Notes: generated by a model not told the origin, from the letters alone. 64,000 nt of DNA from Bradyrhizobium icense (GCF_001693385.1 NZ_CP016428.1:2542001-2606000), one strand, 5' to 3'. Positions 33,328 through 43,446 are shown, numbered from the stretch's first letter. Numbers and translations: made by a program.

Positions 33328-35442
33328 ATGGCAAGCGTTCAGAAAATCAAACTCAGTCCCTCCCGCGATATTCCCTTCAACAAACTGGTGCTCAGCCAGT
33401 CCAACGTCCGCCGCGTGAAAGCCGGTGTCTCGATCGAGCAATTGGCAGAAAGCATCGCTCAGCGCACGCTGCTACAAAGCCTGAGCGTTCGTGCCGTAGT
33501 CGATGCCGACGGCCAGGAGACCGGTATGTTCGAGGTGCCCGCCGGCGGACGCCGCTACCGCGCGCTCGAATTGCTGGTCAAGCAGAAGCGTATGGCAAAG
33601 ACGCAACCTGTCCCCTGCGTTATCAGGGATAGTGGCCTCGCTGAGGACGATTCCCTCGCCGAGAACGACGAGCGGGTCGGACTGCATCCGCTCGATCAGT
33701 TCCGCACGTTCAAGCTGCTGCATGACGGCGGCATGAGCGAAGAGGATATCGCCGCGCGGCACTTCGTCTCGCCGGCGATCGTCAAGCAGCGACTTCGTCT
33801 GGCGTCAGTCTCGCCGAAGTTGCACGACGTCTATGCCGACGACGGTATGACACTCGAACAGTTGATGGCCTTCTCGGTCACAGCCGACCAGGCGCGCCAG
33901 GAGCAGGTCTGGGACAACGTCAACAGATCCGGCAACGACGAGCCATATCACATCCGGAGGATGCTGACGGAGGACACCGTGCGCGCTTCCGACCGTCGCG
34001 CCCAGTTCATCGGACTGGATGCCTACGAGCAGGCCGGCGGCGCCGTGATGCGGGATCTGTTCGCGCATGACGACGGCGGATGGTTGCAGGATGTGCCGCT
34101 GCTTGATCGTCTCGTCACGGAAAAGCTCAAAGTCGGGGCCGAAACGATCGCCAAGGAGGGCTGGAAATGGATCTCGGTGGCCGTAGACTTCCCCTTCGAT
34201 CACACCAGGGGCCTGCGCGAAATCGAGGGCAAACCTGTCGATCCCTCCCCTCAGGAGCAGGCCACCATCGACGCCCTCAACGCCGAGCAGGCCAAGCTTG
34301 AATCCGATTACCAGGACGCCGACGAATTGCCCGACGATGTCGATCATCGCCTCGGCGAAATCGAGGCGGTACTGACCGCGTTCGAAGACCGGCCGATGCT
34401 CTACGATCCGACGGAGATCGCTCGAGCTGGTGTCTTCATCAGCATCGATTCCGAGGGACGCCTTTCCGTGGACCGTGGTTACGTCCGGGCAGAGGACGAT
34501 GTGCCGGCAATTGTTCCTGATGTCGGGCAGGATGCCGATCCGTTGTCGACCGAGCAGCAGGGGGCTGGTGCTTGCGTTCAGCGCACGGTGATCGCGGTCG
34601 CCAGTGGCGCCGCTGATGCCGAAGAAGATGATGACGACGCGGCCAAGCCTCTACCGGATCGGCTGATCACAGAGCTGACGGCGCATCGTACGCTGGCGTT
34701 GCGGGACGCGCTGGCAGAAAATCCTGCGATCGCGTTCCAGGCAGTGTTGCACAACTTCGTGCTGACGGCCTTTTACCGGTTCGCTTCGTCAGGCAGTTGT
34801 CTTGAGATCGGTCTTCACACGCCGACCTTTCCCGCTCAAGCCCCTGGCTTAAGGGAAAGCGCGTCCGCGAAGGCCGTCGAGGCGCGGCATGAATCCTGGA
34901 AAGCACGCCTGCCGAAGGACGAAAAGGCTCTCTGGGGTGCACTCACTGCGCTCGATGGCGGTGCGCAGGCGTCTTTGTTCGCTCACTGTGCGTCATTTGC
35001 GGTCAACGCCCTCTTTGAGCCAGCGAACCGCTACAATCAGGGCCGCGTCTCCGCTCATGGCGTCCGCACGCGGCTCGACCAAGCCAACGTGCTGGCCCGC
35101 GCTGTCGGCCTCGACATGATCCAGGCCGGCTGGAGACCCACCATCGACAACTATCTCGGCCGCGTCACCAAACCTCGCATTCTGGAGGCGGTTCGGGAAG
35201 CAAGAGGCGAGTCGTCCTCGCAACTGATCGATCACCTGAAGAAGGCGGATATGGCCAAGGAGGCCGAGCGCCTTCTCGATGGTTCGGGCTGGTTGCCGGA
35301 GCCGCTGCGTCTCGTTGATCCCGCCGCGTCGCCAGCGGAAGAGGAGAGTGAAGCGGGCTCTCTGCCAGAATTCCTCGCCGACGACGAGGATCGGGAGAAC
35401 GCCAGCGACGACGATCCGCAACAGCTCGACGCGGCTGAGTGA
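33328..35442 (+). CDS. ParB/RepB/Spo0J-type DNA-binding protein (large)
   Basis: 704 aa; the ATG at 33328 is preferred because it follows GGAGAATCCGAC and starts the domain. The ParB N-terminal CTPase/nuclease-like domain spans ~15-125 (PFNKLVLSQSNVRRVKAGVSIEQLAESI; VPAGGRRYRALELL), and the HTH is EEDIAARHFVSPAIVKQRL (~150-168). The long C-terminal ~450 residues are acidic with no known motif. Such large ParB-like proteins are standard on rhizobial plasmids and ICEs and may partition DNA or regulate. A strong terminator follows. No cognate parA survives nearby. Confidence 0.88.
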   Translation: MASVQKIKLSPSRDIPFNKLVLSQSNVRRVKAGVSIEQLAESIAQRTLLQSLSVRAVVDADGQETGMFEVPAGGRRYRALELLVKQKRMAKTQPVPCVIRDSGLAEDDSLAENDERVGLHPLDQFRTFKLLHDGGMSEEDIAARHFVSPAIVKQRLRLASVSPKLHDVYADDGMTLEQLMAFSVTADQARQEQVWDNVNRSGNDEPYHIRRMLTEDTVRASDRRAQFIGLDAYEQAGGAVMRDLFAHDDGGWLQDVPLLDRLVTEKLKVGAETIAKEGWKWISVAVDFPFDHTRGLREIEGKPVDPSPQEQATIDALNAEQAKLESDYQDADELPDDVDHRLGEIEAVLTAFEDRPMLYDPTEIARAGVFISIDSEGRLSVDRGYVRAEDDVPAIVPDVGQDADPLSTEQQGAGACVQRTVIAVASGAADAEEDDDDAAKPLPDRLITELTAHRTLALRDALAENPAIAFQAVLHNFVLTAFYRFASSGSCLEIGLHTPTFPAQAPGLRESASAKAVEARHESWKARLPKDEKALWGALTALDGGAQASLFAHCASFAVNALFEPANRYNQGRVSAHGVRTRLDQANVLARAVGLDMIQAGWRPTIDNYLGRVTKPRILEAVREARGESSSQLIDHLKKADMAKEAERLLDGSGWLPEPLRLVDPAASPAEEESEAGSLPEFLADDEDRENASDDDPQQLDAAE

Positions 35443-35480
35443 CGTCACGGTGCGGGACGGCTCCGGCTGTCCGCGGTTTT

Positions 35481-35512
35481 GGGGACCGGTGCAGAGCGCC
35501 GGTCCCCTTTTT
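35481..35512 (+). terminator. rho-independent terminator after parB
   Basis: Perfect 9-bp stem GGGGACCGG / CCGGTCCCC with a 9-nt loop, followed by TTTTTA. It ends the parB transcript before the methyltransferase-helicase leader. Confidence 0.9.
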
Positions 35513-35525
35513 ATTGGCGACGGCT

Positions 35526-35624
35526 GAGAGGTAGAGGCGGGCCGGGAAGGGTTTGAATCGCAGCGGTCCGAAGGAGAGCGCCGCGCGGTTCAGCCCATTT
35601 TCCGCTCTCCCGAGAAACTCTCCC
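35526..35624 (+). promoter_or_regulatory. repeated ICE leader, diverged copy before methyltransferase-helicase
   Basis: GAGAGGTAGAGGCGGGCCGGG then GGGTTTGAATCGCAGCGG and GAAGGAGAGCGCC match the ardC leader blocks; the 3' part is diverged. It lies just after the terminator and runs to the ATG at 35625. Confidence 0.45.
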
Positions 35625-38600
35625 ATGACTGAATCTCTTGCTGGCGGCGCCGTTGCGCCGCTCTCGATCCGTGCCACCGCCGTTGTCGCATCTTCTGTCG
35701 TTAGGGCTGCGCGACAGCTTTTGACCGATCTCGAGCGCAGTCGTCGGATCGATGCCGCTGTCCTCCGCAGCGCCATGGAGGCTACCTTCGGCGCCTCCGA
35801 TGCGACCGGCGCCTGGAACTGGAAGACGGCCTACGACGCCTGCGAAGCCGCCACCGTCCTGTTCCTGCGGCGGTATGGCGCCGCCATGCGCGCCAAGGCG
35901 ACGTCGCCAGCCGCCATGCTGTCGATGCTGATGAGGATCGCCAGTCTCCTTCCGACTCAGACACGCCGATCCCTTGAAAGTGAATCCCTCCAGCAATTCT
36001 CGACACCGATCGGGCTGGCATTTGTCGCGAGCCGGGCGGCCGCGATCACGCCTGCAGACGTCGTTCTCGAACCTTCGGCTGGCACCGGCCTTCTCGCCAT
36101 CATTGCCGAACTAGATGGCGCCTCCCTTGTCCTCAATGAGTTCGCCGAGAGCCGTGCCGGCATTCTTAGCGACCTCTTTCCCGCCGTCTCGGCGACGCAG
36201 TATGACGCCGCTCACATCAACGACCACCTCGATGCCAGCATTGTGCCGAGCGTCGTGCTGATGAACCCGCCATTCTCGGCAGCGGTTCATGTCGATCGAC
36301 AGATGGCAGATGCGGCATTGCGGCACGTCGGATCCGCCCTGGCCCGCCTTCCGGAAGGCGGACGGCTGGTCACCATTACCGGCGCGAACGTCGCGCCTGA
36401 CAATCCTGCGTGGACCAATTCCTTCAAGCGGCTGCAGGAACAGGGACGTGTCGTATTCTCGGCGGCAATCGACGGTGCCGTCTATGCCAAGCACGGCACC
36501 AACATCGACACCCGTCTGACCGTTATCGATCGAGTACCGGCTGACAAAATCGCGTCGTTTCCAGCATCGCCCGGCATTGCGCCCGACCTACCGACTTTGC
36601 TCGGCTGGGTTCTACAGTACGTGCCGCCACGTCGGCCAATTGCCGGCACCGTGGCTGGCGTGGTGCCGCCAATTGCCAGCCCTGCCACATCTCGAACAGT
36701 CCGTGCCTACGTCGCGCGCCGCCAGCCGGCTGCAGCGGTACCGACAATTGATGCCGTGGCGACCGAAGTCGCCTACGAGTCGGCGGATTGGACGCCCACG
36801 GATGGCACCAACATCACCGATTCGCTCTATGAAGCCTACACACTTCAGTCGATCCGCATTCCAGGCGCGCAACCGCATCCCACCAAGCTCGTGCAGTCCG
36901 CCGCGATGGCTTCTGTCGCACCGCCGAAGCCGTCCTATCGGCCGCATTTGCCGGCCAATGTCGTCGCGGATGGCATCCTCTCGGACGCCCAGATCGAAAG
37001 CGTCATCTACGCCGGCGAGGCACATTCCGCATTTCTCGCAGGCGCCTGGACGGTCGACACGACTTTTGACGTCGTGGCAGCAGCGCCTGACGACGCGGAA
37101 AATGCCGTCCGTTTTCGCCGGGGTTGGTTCCTCGGCGATGGCACTGGCGCTGGCAAGGGACGGCAGGTCGCCGGCATCCTGCTCGACAACTGGCTGAAAG
37201 GTCGCCGCCGCGCGGTCTGGATCAGCAAGTCCGACAAGCTGATCGAAGATGCACAACGCGATTGGTTTTCGCTTGGTATGGAGCGACTGCTCGTTACGCC
37301 GCTTTCACGTTTCCGGCAGGGCACGTCAATCCGGCTCGCGGAAGGCGTCCTGTTTACCACCTACGCCACGCTGCGCACCGACGAACGCGGCGAGAAGCTT
37401 TCGCGCGTGCGGCAGATCGTCGAATGGTTGGGCTCCGACCCCGGCTCGGAGGCTGGGGCAGGTTTCGACGGAGTGATTGTCTTCGACGAGAGCCACGCCA
37501 TGCAGAATGCGGTTGGCGGCAAAGGCGAACGCGGTGACCTGGCGGCCTCTCAGCAGGGGCGTGCGGGCCTCAGGCTCCAGCATGCTTTGCCGAATGCCCG
37601 CGTGGTCTACGTCTCCGCAACGGGTGCCACCACGGTCCAAAATCTGGCTTACGCCCAGCGGCTGGGACTATGGGGCGGCGATGATTTTCCATTCGCGACC
37701 CGGGCCGAGTTTGTCGAGGCGATCGAGGAGGGTGGGGTTGCGGCGATGGAAGTGCTGGCGCGCGACCTCAAGGCGCTCGGTCTCTATGCCGCTCGCTCGC
37801 TGTCCTACGAGGGCGTCGAGTATGAGCTGGTCGAGCACCAGCTCGCGCCCGAGCAGGTCCGCATCTACGATGCCTATGCCGGCGCGTTTGGCATCATCCA
37901 TAACAACCTCGAGGCGGCGATGCGCGCCGCCAACATCACAGGCGAGACCGGTACGCTGAATGGACAGGCAAAGTCCGCGGCCAGATCTGCCTTCGAAAGC
38001 GCCAAACAGCGCTTCTTCGGCCACCTCTTGACCTCGATGAAAACGCCATCGCTGATCCGCTCGATCGAGCGCGATCTTGACGCTGGACACGCCGCCGTCA
38101 TCCAGATCGTCTCGACGGGCGAGGCTCTCATGGAGCGCCGACTCGCCGACATCCCGACCGAGGAGTGGGGAGACGTCCAGGTCGACATCACTCCTCGCGA
38201 ATATGTCCTCGACTATCTCGCCCATTCCTTCCCGGTTCAGCTCTATGAACCCTTTACCGACTCGGAGGGCAACCTCTGCTCCCGGCCCGTCTACCGCGAT
38301 GGCCAGCCGGTCGAAAGCCGCGAAGCCGTCGCACGCCGCGACCGCCTCATCGAGAAGCTCGCGTCATTGTCGCCGGTGCCCGGTGCGCTCGATCAGATCG
38401 TTCAGCGATTTGGAACGGACATGGTCGCCGAGGTCACTGGTCGCTCGCGCCGCGTCATCCGCAAATGTGATCGTCTGATTGTTGAAAACCGCGCGGCATC
38501 GGCAAACCTCGCCGAGACCGCGGCGTTCATGGACGACGTCAAGCGCATCCTCGTGTTCTCCGACGCGGGCGGCACGGGCAGGAGCTACCATGCCGAGCTG

Positions 38601-39980
38601 TCGGCACGGAATCGCCGCTTGCGGGTCCATTATCTGCTTGAGCCCGGCTGGAAGGCCGACGCCGCGATCCAGGGGCTCGGCCGCACGAACCGGACCAACC
38701 AGGTGCAGCCGCCGCTGTTTCGGCCGATCGCAACAGACGTCAAGGCAGAGAAGCGCTTCCTCTCCACGATCGCGCGCCGGCTCGACACATTGGGCGCCAT
38801 CACGCGAGGTCAGCGCCAGACCGGAGGGCAGGGCTTGTTCCGGCCCGAGGACAACCTCGAAAGCCAATATGGCCGCGATGCATTGCGTCAACTTTACCTG
38901 CTGCTCGTGCGCGGCAAGGTCGAGGGCTGCTCGCTCGAGAGGTTTGAGGACGCAACCGGCTTGAAGCTCACCGATACCAACGGACTCAAGGATGAACTGC
39001 CGCCGATCACGACCTTCCTGAACAGGCTGCTCGCCCTCACCATCGACCTGCAGAATATCCTGTTCACCGTCTTCGAGCAGCTATTGTCCGCTCGCATCGA
39101 GGGCGCCGTCGCGTCAGGCACCTATGACGCCGGACTGGAAACCCTCCGCGCCGAGAGTTTTGTCGTCACCGACCGGCGGGCAATCTATGTTCATCCGGCA
39201 ACCGGCGCCGAGACGCGGCTTCTCACGATTACTCAGCGCCAGCGCAATCGTCCTGTGAGCCTGGATGATGCTCTTGGTCGTCTTTCCGATCATCGGGCCG
39301 TGCTCCTGATCAATGAGCGCTCCGGGCGTGCAGCCGTGCAGGTCCCGGTCCCGAGCTTCATGCTCGACGACGGTGAGATCGAGAAGCGCGTCCGGCTGAT
39401 ACGACCGATGGAGCAGCACAGCGTCTCCTTGAAGATGATGGCGGAAAGCCATTGGGTTGAAGCCGACCGTGATCGTTTCACTGGGGCCTGGCTGGCCGAG
39501 CTTGCCGAGGTCCCCGAGTTCACCGAACACACGATCCACGTTGTGGCGGGATTACTGCTGCCGATCTGGAAGCGGCTGCCGAACGAGTCGACGCAGGTCT
39601 ATCGGCTGCAGACCGATGCCGGCGAGCGCGTCATTGGTCGCAAGGTCTCGGCAGCCTGGGCCGCCAATGCCCTTGCCGCCGACGCGCCCAAGCTCACTAC
39701 TGACGCCGCCTTTATCGCACTGATGGAAGGCCGGACGGTCATCGACCTCGCCGAAGGCCTCCAGCTCCGCCGTGTCCGAGTGATGGGCGCATACCGCATC
39801 GAACTTTCCGGATTCAACGACGCGATGCGCGACCGGCTGCGCGCTTACGGCCTGTTCGGGGAGATCATCTCCTGGAAGCTGCGCATGTTCGTGCCAACTG
39901 ACGCTGATGGCATCGAAGTCTTGGCGAAGGTGCTCGACCGCTATGCAATCGAGCGCATCACCGAACGGGAGGCCGCGTGA
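35625..39980 (+). CDS. strawberry-notch-type helicase fused to N-terminal DNA methyltransferase
   Basis: 1451 aa from the ATG at 35625. The N-terminal class I SAM methyltransferase has motif I EPSAGTG (149-155) and catalytic NPPFS (214-218), the N-type adenine signature. The following SF2 helicase has Walker A GDGTGAGKG (~504-512), DESH (~619-622) and the strawberry_notch C-terminal block (AELSARNRR; GRTNRTNQV). This bifunctional protein is a hallmark of rhizobial ICEs and large plasmids and probably methylates or remodels element DNA to avoid host restriction. It overlaps the Toprim gene by one base. Confidence 0.93.
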   Translation: MTESLAGGAVAPLSIRATAVVASSVVRAARQLLTDLERSRRIDAAVLRSAMEATFGASDATGAWNWKTAYDACEAATVLFLRRYGAAMRAKATSPAAMLSMLMRIASLLPTQTRRSLESESLQQFSTPIGLAFVASRAAAITPADVVLEPSAGTGLLAIIAELDGASLVLNEFAESRAGILSDLFPAVSATQYDAAHINDHLDASIVPSVVLMNPPFSAAVHVDRQMADAALRHVGSALARLPEGGRLVTITGANVAPDNPAWTNSFKRLQEQGRVVFSAAIDGAVYAKHGTNIDTRLTVIDRVPADKIASFPASPGIAPDLPTLLGWVLQYVPPRRPIAGTVAGVVPPIASPATSRTVRAYVARRQPAAAVPTIDAVATEVAYESADWTPTDGTNITDSLYEAYTLQSIRIPGAQPHPTKLVQSAAMASVAPPKPSYRPHLPANVVADGILSDAQIESVIYAGEAHSAFLAGAWTVDTTFDVVAAAPDDAENAVRFRRGWFLGDGTGAGKGRQVAGILLDNWLKGRRRAVWISKSDKLIEDAQRDWFSLGMERLLVTPLSRFRQGTSIRLAEGVLFTTYATLRTDERGEKLSRVRQIVEWLGSDPGSEAGAGFDGVIVFDESHAMQNAVGGKGERGDLAASQQGRAGLRLQHALPNARVVYVSATGATTVQNLAYAQRLGLWGGDDFPFATRAEFVEAIEEGGVAAMEVLARDLKALGLYAARSLSYEGVEYELVEHQLAPEQVRIYDAYAGAFGIIHNNLEAAMRAANITGETGTLNGQAKSAARSAFESAKQRFFGHLLTSMKTPSLIRSIERDLDAGHAAVIQIVSTGEALMERRLADIPTEEWGDVQVDITPREYVLDYLAHSFPVQLYEPFTDSEGNLCSRPVYRDGQPVESREAVARRDRLIEKLASLSPVPGALDQIVQRFGTDMVAEVTGRSRRVIRKCDRLIVENRAASANLAETAAFMDDVKRILVFSDAGGTGRSYHAELSARNRRLRVHYLLEPGWKADAAIQGLGRTNRTNQVQPPLFRPIATDVKAEKRFLSTIARRLDTLGAITRGQRQTGGQGLFRPEDNLESQYGRDALRQLYLLLVRGKVEGCSLERFEDATGLKLTDTNGLKDELPPITTFLNRLLALTIDLQNILFTVFEQLLSARIEGAVASGTYDAGLETLRAESFVVTDRRAIYVHPATGAETRLLTITQRQRNRPVSLDDALGRLSDHRAVLLINERSGRAAVQVPVPSFMLDDGEIEKRVRLIRPMEQHSVSLKMMAESHWVEADRDRFTGAWLAELAEVPEFTEHTIHVVAGLLLPIWKRLPNESTQVYRLQTDAGERVIGRKVSAAWAANALAADAPKLTTDAAFIALMEGRTVIDLAEGLQLRRVRVMGAYRIELSGFNDAMRDRLRAYGLFGEIISWKLRMFVPTDADGIEVLAKVLDRYAIERITEREAA

Positions 39981-41041
39981 TGGCCCGGGACGCCTCCGAA
40001 CTGGCACACCGCCTCGCGCGCGAGGCCGAAGCGGTGTGCCGTTATTATCTCTCCAACGGCAAGCGCCAGGGGCGGTACTGGCTGGTTGGTGATGTCCACA
40101 ACACCCCGGGCCGCTCGATGTTCGTGCGGCTCCAGGACTCGCCAAAGGGACGTGCGGGCAAGTGGACCGATGCCGCGACCGGCGAGCACGGCGATCTCCT
40201 CGACATCGTCAGGGATAGCCTTGGCCTTCGTGACTTCCACGCCGTCGCCGAGGAGGCAAGACGCTTTCTCAAGCTGCCCCGCGCTGACCCGGAGCGCGTC
40301 TCAAAGCCGGCTCGCCCCGCGGCAGCGGCCGGCTCACAAGAGGCCGCAAGACGGCTGTTTGCGATCTCAGGCCCGATTGAGGGTACAGTCGTTGAGACCT
40401 ATTTGCAGCGTCGCGGAATCGCCCACGTGCACCATGGTGGCAGCCTGCGCTTCCATCCGCGCTGCTACTACCGGCCTGACGAGCACCTGCCGACCGAGAC
40501 CTGGCCGGCGATGATCGCTGGTGTCACGGATCTCGATGGCGGGATCACCGGCGTGCACCGCACCTGGCTCGATCCGGACGGCTTTGATCGCGTTCGGCTC
40601 GGCAAAGCCCCGATCGACACGCCGCGACGAGCCATGGGCGACCTGCTCGGTAACGCAGTTCGCTTCGGAGGAGCCGATGACGACGTGCTTGTCGCCGGCG
40701 AAGGCATTGAGACCATGCTATCGCTGCGCTGTGTTCTTCCGACCTTGCCGATGGCCGCTGCGCTTTCGGCCAATCACCTCTCGGCCATGCTTCTGTCGTC
40801 GAGCTTGCGCCGGCTCTATATCGCCTGCGACGCCGATGCTGCTGGAGATGCGGTCCGGGCAATCCTGACGCAGCGCGCAGAAGCCGCCGGTATTGAAGCG
40901 ATCACGTTGTCACCCCGCCTTGGTGACTTTAACGAAGATCTGCACATCTTCGGCCTCGATGCCCTCCGCGCGGCGCTGCGGATGCAACTCCTGCCAGAGG
41001 ATGTCGCCCGCTTCCTGCTCCTGTCGACCGTTGTCGCATAG
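39980..41041 (+). CDS. Toprim-domain DNA primase/helicase-like protein
   Basis: 353 aa from ATG 39980 (overlaps the upstream TGA). N-terminal DUF7146-like region with VCRYYLSNGKRQGRYWLVGD and the HGDLLDIV motif; the C-terminal Toprim domain has the catalytic Glu in VLVAGEGIETML and the DxD in LYIACDADAAGDAV. Such proteins resemble plasmid primases and may prime the lagging strand of transferred DNA. Translationally coupled to the methyltransferase-helicase. Confidence 0.9.
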   Translation: MARDASELAHRLAREAEAVCRYYLSNGKRQGRYWLVGDVHNTPGRSMFVRLQDSPKGRAGKWTDAATGEHGDLLDIVRDSLGLRDFHAVAEEARRFLKLPRADPERVSKPARPAAAAGSQEAARRLFAISGPIEGTVVETYLQRRGIAHVHHGGSLRFHPRCYYRPDEHLPTETWPAMIAGVTDLDGGITGVHRTWLDPDGFDRVRLGKAPIDTPRRAMGDLLGNAVRFGGADDDVLVAGEGIETMLSLRCVLPTLPMAAALSANHLSAMLLSSSLRRLYIACDADAAGDAVRAILTQRAEAAGIEAITLSPRLGDFNEDLHIFGLDALRAALRMQLLPEDVARFLLLSTVVA

Positions 41042-41160
41042 GTTTGGCTTCCCTCGACGTCGACGGCTCGGTCGTCGCGGTCCCAATGCCGGAGAGCCGC
41101 GACCTCGGCCTTCTAGAGGGCGATCGGACGGCAAGCGGCCCGGGCCGGCAATGGCTGCGT

Positions 41161-41215
41161 CCGGCTATTTTCCGCCGGCCCTTCGGGCCTTTGCATCGCG
41201 AAGCAAAATAGCCGG
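41161..41215 (+). repeat. long nested hairpin in leader of DUF2493 gene
   Basis: Outer perfect 11-bp inverted repeat CCGGCTATTTT / AAAATAGCCGG with an inner hairpin GGCCC-TTC-GGGCC (41177-41189). It lies in the 300-bp gap before the DUF2493 gene. A hairpin of the same design but different sequence lies at 43272-43323. Confidence 0.6.
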
Positions 41216-41344
41216 CCTTCGCCATCCTCCGCTGGCGCTGCGGCCCTCCGCTCCGCTTTCGGGTTCTGGCCGTTCCGCTCGCCGCCTGAGTGATCGCCAC
41301 GAAGGCCGCGATGGGCGCGGCCGATCCGGCAAAGGACCTCTTCC

Positions 41345-42268
41345 ATGACCGACCATGACGACATCGAACCGCCGCACGGCACCTCTCCGACCGACGACGT
41401 CCTTAGCGAATTGCAGCTCTTTGGCTACCGCCCATTCGACGATGAGCCGGATCCGAGACCGCTCCCCGAGGGCAAGATGATCGCAGGCGCTGTCGCCGAT
41501 ATCTTTGACGCCTTGGTCGCTACTCTGAGCGACACGCGGCTTGAACCGGACCTTGGGGATCTGCTCTGGTCAACCGTTAGTCTCTTCCACCGCGCCGCAG
41601 ACCGAATTGATCGCCATCTCGATGACAACGAGCAGGCTCAACGCAAGAGCCAGCGCGAGCAGAACGGCTCGGAAGTACGGTCGGTCGAACTTGAGCGCCT
41701 GACGGCCGAAGGCATCACACTGATCGAGCGGCGCAACTGTCTGCAGCTTTTCCGCGATCAGGCCATCGAGCACTTTGAGCTCCACACTGGTTCACACTGG
41801 CGTCCCCGATCTGGATCACTGGTCAACCACCGCGCGCTTACGGCGGCAATGATCGATTCCCGAGACTTCATCGCGGCCAAGCGCCGAGCCGAGACCGAGG
41901 TCTTGTTGCCACCTGGGCCCAAGATCGCACTCACTGGCGGCCTTGACTTCAACGACCACAATCTGATTTGGGATCGTCTCGACAAGGTGCACGCCAAGCA
42001 TCCCGACATGGTCCTGATTCACGGTGGGTCGCCAAAGGGCGCTGAACTGATCGCCTCCAAGTGGGCGACCACCCGGAAGGTCCCACAGATCGCCTTCAAG
42101 CCAGATTGGGCCAAGCACGCCAAGGCAGCACCGTTCAAGCGCAACGACGCCATGCTCGAGCTCCTGCCGATCGGTGTCATGCATTTCCCGGGCACCGGAA
42201 TCCAGGACAACCTTGCCGACAAGGCGAAGCGGCTGGGCATCACTGTTTGGAAGTTCGGCGCTGCATAA
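41345..42268 (+). CDS. DUF2493 (SLOG-superfamily) protein
   Basis: 307 aa. The C-terminal ~120 residues form the DUF2493/YspA-type SLOG domain: IALTGGLDFNDHNLIWDRLD, then VLIHGGSPKGAELIASKWA with the GGSxxGAE nucleotide-binding signature, and FPGTGIQDNLADKAK. SLOG domains sense or make nucleotide-derived ligands. The N-terminal half is helical and carries no known motif. The protein is a regular part of rhizobial ICE cores, function unknown. The leader contains a long hairpin. Confidence 0.85.
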   Translation: MTDHDDIEPPHGTSPTDDVLSELQLFGYRPFDDEPDPRPLPEGKMIAGAVADIFDALVATLSDTRLEPDLGDLLWSTVSLFHRAADRIDRHLDDNEQAQRKSQREQNGSEVRSVELERLTAEGITLIERRNCLQLFRDQAIEHFELHTGSHWRPRSGSLVNHRALTAAMIDSRDFIAAKRRAETEVLLPPGPKIALTGGLDFNDHNLIWDRLDKVHAKHPDMVLIHGGSPKGAELIASKWATTRKVPQIAFKPDWAKHAKAAPFKRNDAMLELLPIGVMHFPGTGIQDNLADKAKRLGITVWKFGAA

Positions 42269-42406
42269 GCGCCGTACTAACGCCGTCACCACCCAGGCGG
42301 AGTTGCATCGCCGCAACTCCGCCTCGTTTCGACAATATGTCCAAAGATGCGCCGCGGTGGTGGTGGAAGGCGCGACCGTTATGCCTTTGCATATGGAGCC
42401 ACCACC

Positions 42407-42892
42407 ATGCTCGCCCTTGGACTTGTCCTCAACACCGTCGGCATCGGCTTGTTCTGCTGGCTGATTTTTGCTCTGGCCGTGTACGCTTTGCCGTTTTTTA
42501 TCGCCGTCAGCGCCGGCATGGCCGCATTTCATAGCGGGGATGGCACCCTCGGTGCGCCGCTCGTCGGTATTGTTGCCGGCGGCGTGACGCTGGCGATTGG
42601 TCGGACCGCCTTCGCGATCGCCCGGTTTCCGATCTTGCGTGCAGCCATAGCGGCCGCCTTCGCCGTCCCAGCTGCGATTGCTGGCTATCATGTAGTCTTC
42701 GCGATGTCGCAGCTCGGGATGCCTTCGCTGGCCTGGCGTGAGATCTTCGCTTGCCTCGGCGCGGTTTTCATTGGCGGTACGGCCTGGACACGATTGGCTG
42801 TTTTCGCGGAGCCCCGCCCATTGGACTCAGGCGGGGTCGTGCGAGGTGCACCTCCTCAGGCGGTTCTTTCGGCCGCTACGCGTGACGGATAG
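42407..42892 (+). CDS. small integral membrane protein
   Basis: 161 aa from the ATG at 42407, chosen because it opens the first membrane segment directly (MLALGLVLNTVGIGLFCWLIFALAV). Four hydrophobic segments at ~2-25, 28-48, 52-72 and 76-98 are followed by a shorter one around 112-130 and a soluble tail. No known family. Its place among ICE core genes suggests a surface or entry function, but nothing in the sequence shows which. Confidence 0.7.
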   Translation: MLALGLVLNTVGIGLFCWLIFALAVYALPFFIAVSAGMAAFHSGDGTLGAPLVGIVAGGVTLAIGRTAFAIARFPILRAAIAAAFAVPAAIAGYHVVFAMSQLGMPSLAWREIFACLGAVFIGGTAWTRLAVFAEPRPLDSGGVVRGAPPQAVLSAATRDG

Positions 42893-43446
42893 TCCTCGCC
42901 ACCTGCTCCTCGATCAGTTGGCGAAAATCGACGCGTTGAACGAAAGGTCGTCGAGCTCGAGCGAAAAATAGGCGTGCCTCCGTACGGAGCTTACAGCAGG
43001 CTGCGCCACCTCTTACCGGCCTACATAGATGCAATGGTGATGTGCCTTCGATAGTCGCGGCTGTTCGTCGGATGACTATCCCGCCGTTTCCTGCACGACG
43101 TTTCTTTCTCTACGCCGAGCCATTCCGACTTCTTGCGCGTTCAAACCGAGATTAGCCAAGTTTTCTCCCGAGATCGCGGTTCAGCACGCGGACGCGCGTG
43201 GCCTCTTTGATGGCTTGATCTGGCCGAAGACCGGCTGCGCCTCGATCGTCTGAGGCGCAACGCCGTCGCTTGAGACTTTCTTCCCCTGGGCTACGCCCAT
43301 TCCTCGCGAGGCAAGAAAGTCTCTACGACAGCGTCCTCCGCTGCGCTCCGGCCCGCAAGCGGGTGCGTCGCCGATCGTCCTCGGCCTGTCCATCGCCATC
43401 GAGGCCGCGGTGGTCGCGGGTTCGAAACACAAACAGGAGAAGTGAC
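42893..43446. other. 554-bp non-coding leader of DUF736 gene with nested hairpin
   Basis: No convincing gene. The 3' half holds a perfect 11-bp inverted repeat GAGACTTTCTT (43272-43282) / AAGAAAGTCTC (43313-43323) with an inner GGGC-TAC-GCCC hairpin, followed by a CTCCGCTGCGCTCCGG stretch. The same architecture occurs before the DUF2493 gene. Confidence 0.55.

Noticed and set aside
33328..35442. Chromosomal parB
   Set aside because: Too long (704 aa), no parA partner, and embedded in ICE core genes.
36612..37256. 214-codon minus frame
   Set aside because: Shadow of the methyltransferase-helicase gene.
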